From the NCBI RefSeq assembly GCF_000255295.1, contig NC_017030.1, positions 992,001 through 1,056,000 on the forward strand: a DNA stretch of 64,000 nucleotides, written 5' to 3'. The first letter of the stretch is position 1. Each line of letters begins with the position of its first letter. The notes below the pieces were generated by a model. The model saw only the letters and a program-made list of their open reading frames with translations, was not told the origin of the DNA and made no database searches. Both the position numbers and the translations under genes were made by a program. The DNA comes from Corallococcus coralloides DSM 2259 (lineage in GTDB: Bacteria > Myxococcota > Myxococcia > Myxococcales > Myxococcaceae). Of the stretch, positions 7,907 to 15,932 are shown one piece after another.

Positions 7907-10855
7907 ATGCTCAAGACCCTGATGCATTCCCTCCGGGGAGACTCACCCCGCATGGCCCTGCGCACGGGCCTGCACATGCTGGCCCTGTGTTCGCTGTTCC
8001 TCCTCGCTGGCTGCGAGTCGGCGACCTCCACCTCCGAACCCGTCCTCACGAGCCAGTCCTCCGAGCTCGTGGGTGACGGCCGGCTCCAGCCCGGCGAGCA
8101 GTGCGACGACGGCAACACGGTGAGCGGAGACGGCTGTTCGTCCACCGGCACCGTGGAGGCGGGCTACCTGTGCAACGTGCCCGGCAACGCGTGCTCGTTG
8201 GCGAGCCTGTGCGGCAACAACGTGGTGAACACCGGCGAGCTGTGCGACGACGGCGACACCACCAGCGGAAGCAACGGCTGTTCGGCCACGTGTGATTTGT
8301 CGCTGTGTGGCAACGGCGCGTTCGACAACCGCCCGTACCCGTCCTACGCGCAGGAGGTCTGCGACGATGGCAACCGCTTCGAGGGCGACGGCTGCAGCCG
8401 CCAGTGCGAGGTGGAGCCCGGCTTCGCCTGCGCGGGCAGCCCCAGCCGCTGCGTGAAGGCGGGCGTGGCGGTGTTCAACACCGGCGTGGACGCGCAGAAC
8501 CGCCGCCTGCCCACGGGCGCGGTGGATCCGCACTGGTTCTACGCCGGCACCACCACCGGCGCGGCCACCGGCGTGCGCGACGCGAACGACTGGCCGCTGG
8601 AGATGCAGACCGCGCGCTTCATGGCGGCCCAGGGCACGCAGACGTGCGTGTACCAGGACTTCCTCATCCCCTCGACGACGAACATCGGCCAGTTCCGCCT
8701 GCGCCTGGCCACCTTCAATGACAACCAGTTCGACGGCGCGAGGGTGAACGGCGTGGCCATCACGCCCGTCACCGTGAGCGAGCCCGCCGGCCAGCCCTGG
8801 CAGAAGAACATCTTCCGCGAGTTCGGCACCAACGCGGCCTGGCGCCCGGGCCTCAACCGCATCGAGCTGTGCAACGAGAACGACGACAACCCGCCGAACG
8901 CCTTCCGCTACCTCTTCGTGGACGCCTACGACGACCGCTGCGGTGACGGCGCCATCTCCCCGCGCGAGGAGTGCGACGACGGCAACACCACCAACAACGA
9001 CGGCTGCAACGCCACCTGCGGCATCGAGCCCGGCTACGGCTGCGCCGGTGCGCCCAGCACCTGCGCGAAGACGTGCGGCAACGGCAACCTGAACCCCGGC
9101 GAGCAGTGCGATGACGGCAACACCGCCGCCAACGACGGTTGCAACGCCAGCTGCCGCGTGGAGGACGGCTACGCCTGCCCCGCGCCGGGTCAGGCCTGCG
9201 CGGCCACCTGCGGCAACGGCGTCATCAACGCGGGTGAGCAGTGCGACGACGGCAACGTGTTCAGCTCCGATGGCTGCTCGGCGGCGTGCCGCATCGAGAC
9301 GGGCTACTCCTGCAACGGCGCCCCGTCCGTCTGCGCCCCGCTGTGCGGCAACGGCGTGCTCAACGCCGGTGAGCTGTGCGACGACGGCAACACGAACCTG
9401 AACGACGGCTGCTCCAACGCCTGCACCCTGGAGCTGGGCTACGCGTGCGCCACGCCGGGCCAGCCCTGCGCGAAGACGTGCGGCAACGGCAACATGGATC
9501 CGGGCGAGCAGTGCGACGACGGCAACCTGGCCTCCGGTGACGGCTGCGCCACCGAGTGCCGCGTGGAGGACGGCTACGCCTGCTCCACGCCGTCCAGCGG
9601 CCCCTCCGTGTGCGTCCAGTCGTGCGGCAACGGCACCGTGGATCCGAACGAGACCTGCGACGATGAGGGCGAGGCGTCCGGCGATGGCTGCTCCAATGGC
9701 TGCCGCGTGGAGCCGGGCTGGAGCTGCTCGGGTCAGCCCAGCGACTGCGTCACCCTCTGCGGCGACGGCATCCGCGCGGGCGCCGAGACGTGCGACGACG
9801 GCAACACCGTGGCGGGCGATGGCTGCAACGCCACCTGCGCCGTGGAGCCGGGCTACAGCTGCCCCGTCCCCGGCACCGCGTGCCTCAACACCTGCGGCAA
9901 CGGCACGCTGGAGGCCGGTGAGCAGTGCGACGACAAGAACACCACGGCGGGCGACGGCTGCAACGCCACCTGCGCCGTGGAGCCGGGCTACAGCTGCAAC
10001 GGCACGCCCAGCACCTGCGGCACCACCTGCGGCGACGGCATCCGCGCGGGCGCCGAGGTGTGTGACGACGGCAACCTGGTGGGCGGCGACACCTGCTCGC
10101 CGCGCTGCCTGCTGGAGGTGGGCCAGACGTGCACCGCGTCCAACGTCTGCGAGGCGTACTGCGACCCGGTCTCCCAGAAGTGCGTGGCGGAGGAGCCCGG
10201 GCCCGTGACGCCGGCCCCGGTCATCACCGGCCCCGCGGCGAACGCCACCGTGACCACCGGGACTCCCCCCATCACCGGCACCGGCGAGCCCGGCGCGACG
10301 GTGACGGTGCGCGAGGGCACCACCGTGGTCTGCACGGCCACCGTGGACGCGTCCGGCAACTGGACCTGCACGCCCACGACGCCGCTGGTGGAGGGTCCGC
10401 ACACCGTGACGGCCACTGCCGAGACGCCCACGAGCAGCCCCAGCTTCCCGTCCACCGCGGTTCCCTTCGTGGTGGACAGCGTGGTTCCGGACAACCAGGC
10501 CCCGGACACCTCCATCGTGAAGGGCCCGGAGCCGACCACCTCCGACCGCACGGCGGACTTCGAGTACGCCTCCACGGAAGAGGGCTCCACGTTCGAGTGC
10601 AGCCTCGACGGTGGTGCCTGGGTCCCGTGCCAGGACAGCTACACGGTGGGCAACGGCGACCATGTCCTGCGCGTCCGCGCGGTGGACGGCAGCGGCAACG
10701 CGGATGAGACCCCCGCGGAGTACACCTGGACGGTGGTGAGCACGCGCGCCTTCGCGGGCGGCGGGTGCAGCACCGCGCCGGATGCCTCCTGGCTGGCCCT
10801 GCTGGGCCTGATGGGAGTGCCGGGGCTGCGCCGCCGTCAGCGCCGCGCCGCATAG
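7907..10855 (+). CDS. DUF4215 cysteine-rich repeat surface protein with lipobox and MYXO-CTERM-like tail
   Basis: A 982-residue exported protein. I count about twelve DUF4215 units of the type CGNGxxxxGEQCDDGN...GDGC...C...GYxC. The third and fourth are separated by a roughly 150-residue domain starting near GVAVFNTGVDAQNRRLPTGA. A bacterial Ig-like domain (about 768-860, APVITGPAANATVTTG) and a fibronectin/HYR-like stretch follow. The C-terminus GCSTAPDASWLALLGLMG ... RRRQRR fits the MYXO-CTERM sorting signal. The N-terminal signal also ends in a lipobox (LFLLAGC). DNA of repeats 10 and 11 is nearly identical around GGCTGCAACGCCACCTGCGC (9823 and 9956 regions), pointing to recent duplication or conversion. 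ATG 7952, preceded by GGGGAG, is an alternative start. Confidence 0.85.
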   Translation: MLKTLMHSLRGDSPRMALRTGLHMLALCSLFLLAGCESATSTSEPVLTSQSSELVGDGRLQPGEQCDDGNTVSGDGCSSTGTVEAGYLCNVPGNACSLASLCGNNVVNTGELCDDGDTTSGSNGCSATCDLSLCGNGAFDNRPYPSYAQEVCDDGNRFEGDGCSRQCEVEPGFACAGSPSRCVKAGVAVFNTGVDAQNRRLPTGAVDPHWFYAGTTTGAATGVRDANDWPLEMQTARFMAAQGTQTCVYQDFLIPSTTNIGQFRLRLATFNDNQFDGARVNGVAITPVTVSEPAGQPWQKNIFREFGTNAAWRPGLNRIELCNENDDNPPNAFRYLFVDAYDDRCGDGAISPREECDDGNTTNNDGCNATCGIEPGYGCAGAPSTCAKTCGNGNLNPGEQCDDGNTAANDGCNASCRVEDGYACPAPGQACAATCGNGVINAGEQCDDGNVFSSDGCSAACRIETGYSCNGAPSVCAPLCGNGVLNAGELCDDGNTNLNDGCSNACTLELGYACATPGQPCAKTCGNGNMDPGEQCDDGNLASGDGCATECRVEDGYACSTPSSGPSVCVQSCGNGTVDPNETCDDEGEASGDGCSNGCRVEPGWSCSGQPSDCVTLCGDGIRAGAETCDDGNTVAGDGCNATCAVEPGYSCPVPGTACLNTCGNGTLEAGEQCDDKNTTAGDGCNATCAVEPGYSCNGTPSTCGTTCGDGIRAGAEVCDDGNLVGGDTCSPRCLLEVGQTCTASNVCEAYCDPVSQKCVAEEPGPVTPAPVITGPAANATVTTGTPPITGTGEPGATVTVREGTTVVCTATVDASGNWTCTPTTPLVEGPHTVTATAETPTSSPSFPSTAVPFVVDSVVPDNQAPDTSIVKGPEPTTSDRTADFEYASTEEGSTFECSLDGGAWVPCQDSYTVGNGDHVLRVRAVDGSGNADETPAEYTWTVVSTRAFAGGGCSTAPDASWLALLGLMGVPGLRRRQRRAA

Positions 10856-10899
10856 CAGCCTCGCGGAGCCCGCCGGAGGGGCCGGCCTTCCCCCTTCCC

Positions 10900-10919
10900 G
10901 GGAGCGCCCCCTCGCTCCC
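10900..10919 (+). terminator. Stem-loop after the DUF4215 gene
   Basis: GGGAGCG (10900-10906), loop CCCCCT and CGCTCCC (10913-10919), followed by CTTCTT. A short 7-bp GC-rich stem with a weak T-tract 45 bases after the stop and before the kinase start; a plausible intrinsic terminator. Confidence 0.45.
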
Positions 10920-10980
10920 CTTCTTGGCGCCCTTCCGGCGGCGCTCCCGCGTCCCCCGGCCTTCCCCGTATGCTTCGTCC

Positions 10981-13900
10981 GTGCCCGGGGCAGGTCCGCA
11001 AGAGTCTTACGAGGAGGAGGTCCTGCTCGCGCTGGACGAGGGGCTGCTGTCCTCCGAGGAGGCGGCCGCCCTGCGCGAGGAGGCCCTCCGACTGCACCGC
11101 GGGCCCCTGGAGCTGCTGAAGGAACGGGGCCGGCTGACGGAGGACACCCTGGACCTCTTGCGGCAGGACCTGGCTCGCGGCACGGACCGGGGGGAAGCCC
11201 CCATCCAGGAGGCCGCCACGCTGGGCACGGCGGTTCCGTCCTCGCTGGCCGTGGGGGGCATGCCTTCCTTTCCGGTGCCCGGCTGGGACCGCTACGAGCC
11301 CGTGCGCTTCCTGGGGCAGGGCGGCATGGGGCAGGTGTTCCTGGCCTATGACCCGCTGTTGCGCCGCAACGTGGCCCTCAAGTTCGTGCGTGACGGGGAC
11401 CCGGAGCTGGCCCGCCGCTTCCTGTCCGAGGCCCGCGCCCAGGCCCGCGTGCGCCACGAGCGCGTGTGCGAGGTCTACGAGGTGGGCGAGGTGCGCGGGC
11501 ACGCCTTCATCGCCATGCGCTACGTGGAGGGCCCGTCGCTGGGACAGCTCTCCAACTCGCTCACGCTGGAGCAGCGCGTCTGGGTGCTGTGCCAGGCCGC
11601 GGAGGGCGTGCACGCCGCGCACCGCGTGGGGCTGGTCCACCGCGACCTGAAGCCCGGCAACATCCTGGTGGAGCGCACGGAGGACGGAGGCTTCAACCCG
11701 TTCGTGATGGACTTCGGCCTGGCGCGGGACTGGCGCGAGGACAGCACCACCCCGAACGCGGTGCTGGGCACGCCGCACTACATGCCGCCCGAGCAGGCCC
11801 GCGGCGAGGGCCACCGCCTGGACCGCCGCGCGGACGTCTACGCGCTGGGCGCGACATTATATGCGCTGCTCACCGGGCAGCCTCCCTTCACCGGCGGGAC
11901 GGAGAAGGAGGTGCTCGCGAAGCTCCAGGCGGAGCCGCCTCCGCGTCCGCGCGCGCTGGAGCCGGACATCCCGGAGGACCTGGAGGCCGTGGTCCTCAAG
12001 TGCCTGGAGAAGGAGCGGTCGCTCCGCTACGACTCCGTGCGCTCCTTCACGGACGACCTGGAGCGCTTCCTGGCCGGCGAGCCGGTGCGGGCCCGCCATG
12101 GCGCGCGCTACTGGCTGGGCAAGAAGGTCCGCAAGCACCGCGCGGCGCTGGCGCTGGGTGGCACGGTGGTGGCGGTGGTGGCCGGCGCGCTCACGCAGGC
12201 GCAGCTCGCGCGCGGCGAGGTGGCTGAACGCGAGCGGCTGGCCCGCGCCTTCACCGAGCGCGTGGAGCGCATCGAGTCCTCGGCGCGCTACTCCGCCCTG
12301 TCGCGCCTGCACGACACGCGCAAGGACCGTGAGGCATTGCGCGCGAGCATGGCCGCGCTGGAGCAGGAGATTTCACGCGCGGGCGCGCAGGCGGTGGGCC
12401 CCGGCGAGTACGCGCTGGGCCGCGCCCTGTTCGCGCTGGACGACCTGGACGGCGCGCGCGGCAAGTTGGAGTCCGCGTGGGCGCACGGCTACCGCGAGCC
12501 CCGCGTGGCGTGGGCGCTGGCGCAGACGCTGGGCCACCTGTACCGCGAGCAGCTGCTGCTGGACGTGGAGCGCCGCGCCCCCGCGCAGCGCGAGGCCCGG
12601 CTCAAGGAGCTGAACGGGCGCTACCGCGACCCGGCGCTCGCGTACCTGCGCCAGGCGGAAGGGCCGGATGTGCCCGCGCCGCCGTCGTTCGTGAAGGCCC
12701 TGTTCGCCTTCTATGAGGACCGGCCGGAGGACGCGCTGGCGCTGCTGGACGCGCCGGGAACGCAGGCGCCGTGGTTCTACGAGGCGCCGCTGTTGCGTGG
12801 CGACATCCTGCTCGCGCGGGCCACGCGACGCTGGAGCGGCGGGGACCGCGCGGGTTCGCAGGCGGACCTGGCGCTGAGCCGCGAGGCGTACGCCGCCGCC
12901 GTCGCCACGGCGGAGAGTCAGCCCGTGGTGCACTCGGTGCTGGGGCGGCTGGAGCTGGCCGCGCTGGTGATGGAGCTGTACGGCGAGGGCAACGTGCTGC
13001 CGCACTACGAGCGGGGCCTGGAGGCGCTGTCGCACGCGCTCGCCGCGGCGCCGGACCATGCCCGCTCGCTGGTGCTGGTGGCGCGCTTCCACCGCCGGCT
13101 CGCGCAGCAGCGCATGAACCAGGGCGGCGAAGGCGTGGCTCCGCTGCTGGAGAAGTCCCTGGCCGCGCTGCGCACCGCGGAGGCCGTGGCCACGCCGAGC
13201 GACCGCATCCCGCTGGAGCGGGCCATGACGCATCGCCAGTGGGCGCGCTACCAGCAGCTGCGCGGGGAGGACCCGCGCGGACAGCTGAAGCTCGCGATTG
13301 ACTCCTTCGAACAGCTGCGCCCGGAGGACCGCGACTTCGCGTTCCACGACAACCTGGGCCTGACCTGGCAGGGACAGGCGGACGCGGAGGCCGCGCGCGG
13401 CGGAGATCCGCTGCCGCTGTTGGACAAGGCCATCGCCGGGTACCAGGCGGCGCTCCAGCTGAGCGAGCAGCAGCCGTTGTCGTGGATCAACCTGGGCGTC
13501 GCGTACCGCAAGCGGGCGGGCGCCCAGGGTGCGCCGGATGCGACGGGCGACCTGCGCCGCGCGAACAGCGCGCTCACGCGGGCCCTGTCCCTCAACCCGG
13601 ACAACTTCGTCGCGTGCTTCAACGGCGCGGAGGTGGCGGAGCAGCTCGCGCGAGCCCGCTACCTGAAGGGCGAGGACGTCAGCGTGGACCTGGAGCGCGC
13701 CCTGACGCTGTACCGGCAGGGGCTGGCGCTCAACGCGAAGCCGCCCGCGCTCCACAACGCGCTGGGCTCCGCGGTGTTCTGGCAGGCGGAGCTGCGGGCA
13801 GAGGAGGGCGGCGACACGAAGGCGCTGCTCGACGAAGCGAAGGCATCATTCGAGAAGGCCCGCGCCCTGGCGCCCACGCAAGGCTTCGCCTTCAACAACC

Positions 13901-14526
13901 TGGGCGAGTGGGAGGTCTTCCGCGCGGAGCTCCAGCTCGCGAAGGGCGAGGACCCGAGCGTCGCGCTGCGCGCCGCGGTGGAGGACTACACGGAGGCGTT
14001 GAAGCGGCTGCCGGACGACGCGGACCTGCTGGCGAACCTGGGCAAGGCCTGGGTGCGCCACGCGACGTGGACGCTGTCACAGGCGCGAGACCCGGCGGCG
14101 GACCTGACGAAGGCGGAGACGGCGCTGAACCGGGCCCGCGAGCAGAACCCACGCCTGGGCAATGCCTGGCGCTATCTCGCGGAGGCTTCCGGCATCCGGG
14201 CGCGCTGGATGGCGCGGGGGCACGGCGCGGCGGACGGCGAGTTCACGCGCGCGGCGGAGGCCTTCGAGGAGGCGATGAAGCTCGACCCCAGGCTGGAGTA
14301 CCGGCTCGCGGCGGCGGAGCTCCACGACGCGTGGGCGCGGTGGCGCATCCGCGAAGGGCAGGACGCGGCGGCCGGGCTGACGCGGGGACTGGCGCTGGCC
14401 GACGCGGTGGTGGCGGCCCGTCCCCGGTGGAGCCGGGCGCGCGAGGTGAGGGACGGCCTGGTGGCGCTGCGCACCGGACCGCGCGTCCCGAACCCGGAGA
14501 GCGTGGCCGATGCACCCACGCCCTGA
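10981..14526 (+). CDS. Ser/Thr protein kinase with C-terminal TPR-rich region
   Basis: An 1181-residue protein in the PknB-like Hanks kinase family. The GTG at 10981 is the best start; coding bias and a conserved-looking helical N-terminus (EEEVLLALDEGLLSSEEAAAL) begin there, but no classical ribosome site is visible. The kinase domain spans about 103-365: glycine loop LGQGGMGQVF, VALKF lysine, HRDLKPGN near 220, DFG near 243, GTPHYMPPEQA activation segment. One transmembrane helix (about 388-408, LALGGTVVAVVAGALT) separates it from a long TPR-like alpha-helical region reaching the C-terminus, presumably a protein-binding module. It converges with the small paralog gene, five bases away. Substrates are unknown. 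Confidence 0.88.
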   Translation: MPGAGPQESYEEEVLLALDEGLLSSEEAAALREEALRLHRGPLELLKERGRLTEDTLDLLRQDLARGTDRGEAPIQEAATLGTAVPSSLAVGGMPSFPVPGWDRYEPVRFLGQGGMGQVFLAYDPLLRRNVALKFVRDGDPELARRFLSEARAQARVRHERVCEVYEVGEVRGHAFIAMRYVEGPSLGQLSNSLTLEQRVWVLCQAAEGVHAAHRVGLVHRDLKPGNILVERTEDGGFNPFVMDFGLARDWREDSTTPNAVLGTPHYMPPEQARGEGHRLDRRADVYALGATLYALLTGQPPFTGGTEKEVLAKLQAEPPPRPRALEPDIPEDLEAVVLKCLEKERSLRYDSVRSFTDDLERFLAGEPVRARHGARYWLGKKVRKHRAALALGGTVVAVVAGALTQAQLARGEVAERERLARAFTERVERIESSARYSALSRLHDTRKDREALRASMAALEQEISRAGAQAVGPGEYALGRALFALDDLDGARGKLESAWAHGYREPRVAWALAQTLGHLYREQLLLDVERRAPAQREARLKELNGRYRDPALAYLRQAEGPDVPAPPSFVKALFAFYEDRPEDALALLDAPGTQAPWFYEAPLLRGDILLARATRRWSGGDRAGSQADLALSREAYAAAVATAESQPVVHSVLGRLELAALVMELYGEGNVLPHYERGLEALSHALAAAPDHARSLVLVARFHRRLAQQRMNQGGEGVAPLLEKSLAALRTAEAVATPSDRIPLERAMTHRQWARYQQLRGEDPRGQLKLAIDSFEQLRPEDRDFAFHDNLGLTWQGQADAEAARGGDPLPLLDKAIAGYQAALQLSEQQPLSWINLGVAYRKRAGAQGAPDATGDLRRANSALTRALSLNPDNFVACFNGAEVAEQLARARYLKGEDVSVDLERALTLYRQGLALNAKPPALHNALGSAVFWQAELRAEEGGDTKALLDEAKASFEKARALAPTQGFAFNNLGEWEVFRAELQLAKGEDPSVALRAAVEDYTEALKRLPDDADLLANLGKAWVRHATWTLSQARDPAADLTKAETALNRAREQNPRLGNAWRYLAEASGIRARWMARGHGAADGEFTRAAEAFEEAMKLDPRLEYRLAAAELHDAWARWRIREGQDAAAGLTRGLALADAVVAARPRWSRAREVRDGLVALRTGPRVPNPESVADAPTP

Positions 14527-14531
14527 GGACG

Positions 14532-14894
14532 TCAGCGGCGGACCTCTACCGGAGGGTCGTTGTTCACGTCGATGCCGCCGTTCTTCCGGTCCGCCTGCCC
14601 CTCGGTGGTGCTGTCGTCCTGGACCTTGCGCGCGTGGATGTGCACCTGGAAGGGATGCATCCCCCGCTTCGCGTGGGGGGCGACGGTCAGCGGCACGGGC
14701 ACCGCGTTGTCGCCGGTCACCTTGAACGGGCTCCGCGTGGTGAAGCAGTTGTCGTGGTGGAACGACACGGTCGCGGTGGTGCCCGCCGCGTAGCCGGTCA
14801 TCACGAAGACCACCAGGTCGCCGTGCTTCACCTCCGGCGAGGGGTCGTAGGTGATGGAGTCCTTCGGGGAGATGGTCACTGTCATGAGAGCCAT
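14532..14894 (-). CDS. Small paralogous protein 1 of 3, unknown function
   Basis: 120 residues, no signal peptide or membrane helix, predicted beta-rich. It shares with its two neighbours the N-terminal block YDPSPEVKHGDLVVF, a central F-x-x-x-x-C-x-T segment (NCFTT) and the C-terminal block DRKNGGIDVNNDPP. It differs by a histidine-rich PFQVHIHARK strand. I do not recognise a named family; the HGD(x)VVF strand recalls beta-sandwich proteins only loosely. ATGs at 14909, 14894 and 14885 are in frame. 14894 is chosen because a sigma-54-like element at 14910-14925 would place the transcript start near 14899, downstream of the first ATG. Confidence 0.75.
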   Translation of the reverse strand: MALMTVTISPKDSITYDPSPEVKHGDLVVFVMTGYAAGTTATVSFHHDNCFTTRSPFKVTGDNAVPVPLTVAPHAKRGMHPFQVHIHARKVQDDSTTEGQADRKNGGIDVNNDPPVEVRR

Positions 14895-14909
14895 GGGCCC
14901 GGACTGCAT

Positions 14910-14925
14910 TGCAGCGCCTGTACCA
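14910..14925 (-). promoter_or_regulatory. Sigma-54-like promoter of paralog 1
   Basis: On the minus strand TGGTACAGGCGCTGCA matches the -24/-12 consensus (TGGCACR-N4-TTGCW) at all invariant GG and GC bases with two mismatches. The element ends 16 bases before the chosen ATG, exactly as in the two neighbouring paralogs. Confidence 0.55.
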
Positions 14926-14984
14926 GCGCGCGGGCCGTGAACACCGCTGGGAGGCTGCACGGCCGCGACACGGGACAGGGGCCC

Positions 14985-15028
14985 CGGACACGTCAATCGC
15001 ATGTCACGGTCCGGGGCTGACGTGTCCG
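14985..15028 (-). terminator. Hairpin downstream of paralog 2
   Basis: CGGACACGTCA (14985-14995) and TGACGTGTCCG (15018-15028) form a perfect 11-bp stem with a 22-base loop, starting four bases after the paralog 2 stop. There is no T-run. A matching structure follows paralog 3. Confidence 0.5.
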
Positions 15029-15032
15029 TCGG

Positions 15033-15410
15033 TCAGACGGTCTCCGGCGGGTCGTTGTTCACGTCGATGCCGCCGTTCTTCCGGTCCAGATTGAGCGGCG
15101 GGCCGACCTTGTCCGCGCTCTGGCGGCTCGACCCATCGTCGATGGTCGCGTCGAACGCGTAGACCCGCTTCGGCGCGGTCATGGAGACGGTCAGCGGAGA
15201 GGTCGCCAGCGCGTGGGTCCCTCCAAGCTGGTACGGGTACGGGGTCGTGGCGGAGACGGTGAGGCAGTTCCCGTCGGGGAACGTGATGGTGGCGGTGTAG
15301 GAGGCAGGGTAGCTGCCCATCGAGAACACCACCGTGTCACCGTGTTTCACTTCCGGGCCGGGGCTGTAGCTGATGGGAACCGTGGAGAGGTCGACTGTGA
15401 TGGTGGCCAT
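15033..15410 (-). CDS. Small paralogous protein 2 of 3, unknown function
   Basis: 125 residues. It has the same architecture as its neighbours: TITVDLSTVPISYSPGPEVK at the N-terminus, HGDTVVF, NCLTVS in the middle and DRKNGGIDVNNDPP at the end. It carries an extra DDGSSRQSADKVGPPLN linker before the final block. No export signal or known catalytic motif is visible. ATG 15410 is chosen; an in-frame ATG at 15425 exists in the same relative place as in the other two copies. Tandem duplication is evident from shared upstream DNA and downstream hairpins as well as protein sequence. Confidence 0.75.
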   Translation of the reverse strand: MATITVDLSTVPISYSPGPEVKHGDTVVFSMGSYPASYTATITFPDGNCLTVSATTPYPYQLGGTHALATSPLTVSMTAPKRVYAFDATIDDGSSRQSADKVGPPLNLDRKNGGIDVNNDPPETV

Positions 15411-15425
15411 AGGTCCGCATAGCAT

Positions 15426-15441
15426 TGCAGCCCCTGTACCA
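15426..15441 (-). promoter_or_regulatory. Sigma-54-like promoter of paralog 2
   Basis: Minus strand TGGTACAGGGGCTGCA, with GG and GC separated by ten bases as required for sigma-54, two mismatches to consensus, and the same 16-base distance to the ATG as the sister elements. Confidence 0.55.
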
Positions 15442-15489
15442 ACATGCATGTCTTGAAGATGCGCCCGGATGTTTCACGGCCGCGCCTTC

Positions 15490-15536
15490 CCGGACGCGTC
15501 AATGACACGTCCGGGGCCGGGAGCTGACGTGTCCGG
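15490..15536 (-). terminator. Hairpin downstream of paralog 3
   Basis: CCGGACGCGTCA (15490-15501) pairs with TGACGTGTCCGG (15525-15536), a 12-bp stem with one G-T pair, four bases after the paralog 3 stop. It is homologous to the hairpin at 14985-15028. Confidence 0.5.
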
Positions 15537-15539
15537 CGC

Positions 15540-15899
15540 CTACCGGAGCAGCTCCTTCGGCGGGTCGTTGTTCACGTCGATGCCGCCGTTCTTCCGGTCC
15601 CACTCGTGGCCCTTGCGGGCCAGGGACTCCTGCCCGCTGTTGAAGTCCACGTCGAAGGTATAGACCCCGCGCGCCGCCGTGAGGGCGACGGTCAGGGGCG
15701 CGGTCGCCATCGTGGGGCCCCCGAGCGTGTACGGGCCAGACGTGGTGAGGCAGGTGCCGTTGGGGAACGTCACGGTGGCGGTGGCGCTGAGCGCGTTGCC
15801 CAACGTGAAGACCACCTTGTCGCCTTGCTTCACATCGGGGCTGGGGGTGTAGGTGACAGGGGTCGTGGAGACGTCGATGGTGATGGTGTTGGGGGGCAT
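15540..15899 (-). CDS. Small paralogous protein 3 of 3, unknown function
   Basis: 119 residues, the copy nearest the sigma-54 activator. It shares NTITIDVSTTPVTYTPSPDV, KQGDKVVF, TCLTTSGPYTLGG and the terminal DRKNGGIDVNNDPP with the other two; the TLGG stretch is closest to paralog 2 (YQLGG). No signal peptide or known catalytic motif is visible. ATG 15899 is chosen on the same reasoning as for the other copies (alternative 15914). Its promoter lies immediately beyond the stop codon of the activator gene, so any enhancer sites would have to lie inside that gene. Confidence 0.75.
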   Translation of the reverse strand: MPPNTITIDVSTTPVTYTPSPDVKQGDKVVFTLGNALSATATVTFPNGTCLTTSGPYTLGGPTMATAPLTVALTAARGVYTFDVDFNSGQESLARKGHEWDRKNGGIDVNNDPPKELLR

Positions 15900-15914
15900 G
15901 GTGCCCGCCGCCAT

Positions 15915-15930
15915 TGCAGACGCCATACCA
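15915..15930 (-). promoter_or_regulatory. Sigma-54-like promoter of paralog 3
   Basis: Minus strand TGGTATGGCGTCTGCA keeps the GG-N10-GC core with three mismatches to consensus. It ends 16 bases before the ATG and begins two bases after the activator's stop codon. Confidence 0.5.
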
Positions 15931-15932
15931 GC

